Assembly (NCBI GenBank): GCA_964386525.1
Contig: CAYLSO010000282.1
Location: forward strand, 1-15,262
Length of the DNA stretch: 15,262 nucleotides
Reading direction: 5' to 3'
Source of the DNA: CAYLSO01 sp964386525
GTDB lineage: Bacteria > Eisenbacteria > RBG-16-71-46 > DASYSL01
The translations under genes and the position numbers were made by a program. This document shows, piece by piece, positions 14,586 through 15,262 of the stretch. Below the pieces are notes generated by a model. The model was given only the letters and a program-made list of their open reading frames with translations, ran no database searches and was not told the DNA's origin. Position 1 is the first letter of the stretch, and every line of letters begins with the position of its first letter.

Positions 14586-15262
14586 ATGAGCGCGGAACCC
14601 GTGAAGACGCGTGACGCGTGGGACAAGATCGACGTCCTGATGCGGCCGGTGGGTGGGCTGCTGACGGCGGTAGCCATCACCCTGCTCGGTTTCATCACCT
14701 CGAGCGCCCTGAGCCAGCGGCAGGCGATCGACACGAACACCCGCCTCTACACCGAGCTGATGAGCCGGCGCGAGGAGTCGGAGAGCGCGCTCCGCAAGGA
14801 CATGTGCGTCTCCATCATCAACTCCTTCGTGAACCCGGGCGAGACGGCGCTCAGCAGCTCGCTGCTCAACCTCGAGATGCTCGCCTACAACTTCCACGAG
14901 TCGCTCAACCTCAAGCCGCTGTTCATGGAGCTGCGGCGGCGAGTGGTCAGCGCGCAGGGAGCGGCGAAGACCCCGGCGGCTCGAGCCGAGAACGCCGAGT
15001 ACCTCGACCGGCTGGAGACCATGGGACGCGAGATCGTGCGTCGGCAGATGATCATCCTGGAGGGCGTCGGCAAGCGGTTCGACCGGACGGTCGACCTGAC
15101 CGGCGATCCCGGCGGCACGAGCCTGGAGCCCGCGACGCTGACGCTCGACGGTGTTTCGACGACCTTCGCGATGGACGTCCTGGGCGTCGATCGGGTGAAC
15201 CGCGAGGTCCGGATCGGCCTCAACATCGAGACGCCGGACCCCGAGCAGGGTCGCCAGACGAA
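14586..15262 (+). CDS. Membrane-anchored protein of unknown function (runs off the right edge)
   Basis: The open frame runs from ATG 14586 to the window end without a stop, giving 225 codons. GAGG lies five bases upstream, overlapping the end of the previous gene. A short cytoplasmic N-terminus is followed by one hydrophobic helix at about 22-42 (PVGGLLTAVAITLLGFITSS). The following segment is charged and helical, with possible coiled coil (RREESESALRKD, LRRRVVSAQGAAKTP and REIVRRQMIILEG). The visible C-terminal part turns to beta-like sequence (ATLTLDGVSTTFAMDVLGVD). I do not recognise a family. The topology, one N-terminal anchor with a large extracytoplasmic or cytoplasmic helical body, and its coupling to a secreted beta-sandwich protein suggest that the two act together at the envelope, but this is inference. 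Confidence 0.78.
   Translation, partial: MSAEPVKTRDAWDKIDVLMRPVGGLLTAVAITLLGFITSSALSQRQAIDTNTRLYTELMSRREESESALRKDMCVSIINSFVNPGETALSSSLLNLEMLAYNFHESLNLKPLFMELRRRVVSAQGAAKTPAARAENAEYLDRLETMGREIVRRQMIILEGVGKRFDRTVDLTGDPGGTSLEPATLTLDGVSTTFAMDVLGVDRVNREVRIGLNIETPDPEQGRQT

Noticed and set aside
1..15262. CRISPR arrays, tRNA or rRNA genes, tandem repeats
   Set aside because: No regularly spaced repeats, cloverleaf-like sequences or rRNA signatures were noticed on either strand.

Overview
The window is GC-rich, densely coded bacterial chromosomal DNA. The large Ser/Thr kinase with a C-terminal TolB/PD40-type propeller, recurring kinase 5' ends, tiny Lys-rich 'MGDK' proteins and an amino-sugar kinase-RapZ-C fusion next to a MurU-like nucleotidyltransferase point to Acidobacteriota or an FCB-type lineage such as Eisenbacteria. 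This is an inference from gene content; no rRNA or tRNA is present to settle it.

Layout. Positions 1-1505 hold ordinary genes: the N-terminus of a RecQ-like helicase (minus), a 43-residue MGDK protein (minus), and a YkgJ-type cysteine-cluster protein (plus). Positions 1534-2520 are a graveyard: an HTH remnant and a gene-end remnant (minus), a strong hairpin terminator, a truncated kinase 5' end that keeps its promoter, and a broken IS3-type orfA. Positions 2574-6252 hold two intact genes, a creatininase-family hydrolase and the full-length receptor-like kinase. Positions 6249-6872 hold a second kinase stub and a second mobile-element remnant, including what looks like the end of a serine recombinase. 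Positions 6999-8957 encode a multi-pass membrane protein with a TPR-like tail. Positions 9250-10346 are sparse: a second MGDK protein, a small zinc-ribbon-like protein on the minus strand that lacks a standard start codon, and about 580 bp with no convincing gene. Positions 10347-15262 are a compact plus-strand series: kinase-RapZ-C fusion, MurU-like nucleotidyltransferase, a secreted M1-peptidase-like protein without its zinc site, a small secreted protein, and a membrane-anchored protein that runs off the window.

How the genes fit together. The fusion gene and the nucleotidyltransferase overlap by 13 bp. They resemble the AmgK-MurU pair that phosphorylates recycled amino sugars and activates them to UDP-sugars. 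The RapZ-C domain, which in RapZ senses glucosamine-6-phosphate, would add metabolite sensing to the kinase. The kinase region looks like repeated duplication of a kinase gene, followed by breakage next to mobile elements. A related element remnant, in the same orientation, lies on each side of the kinase-creatininase block.
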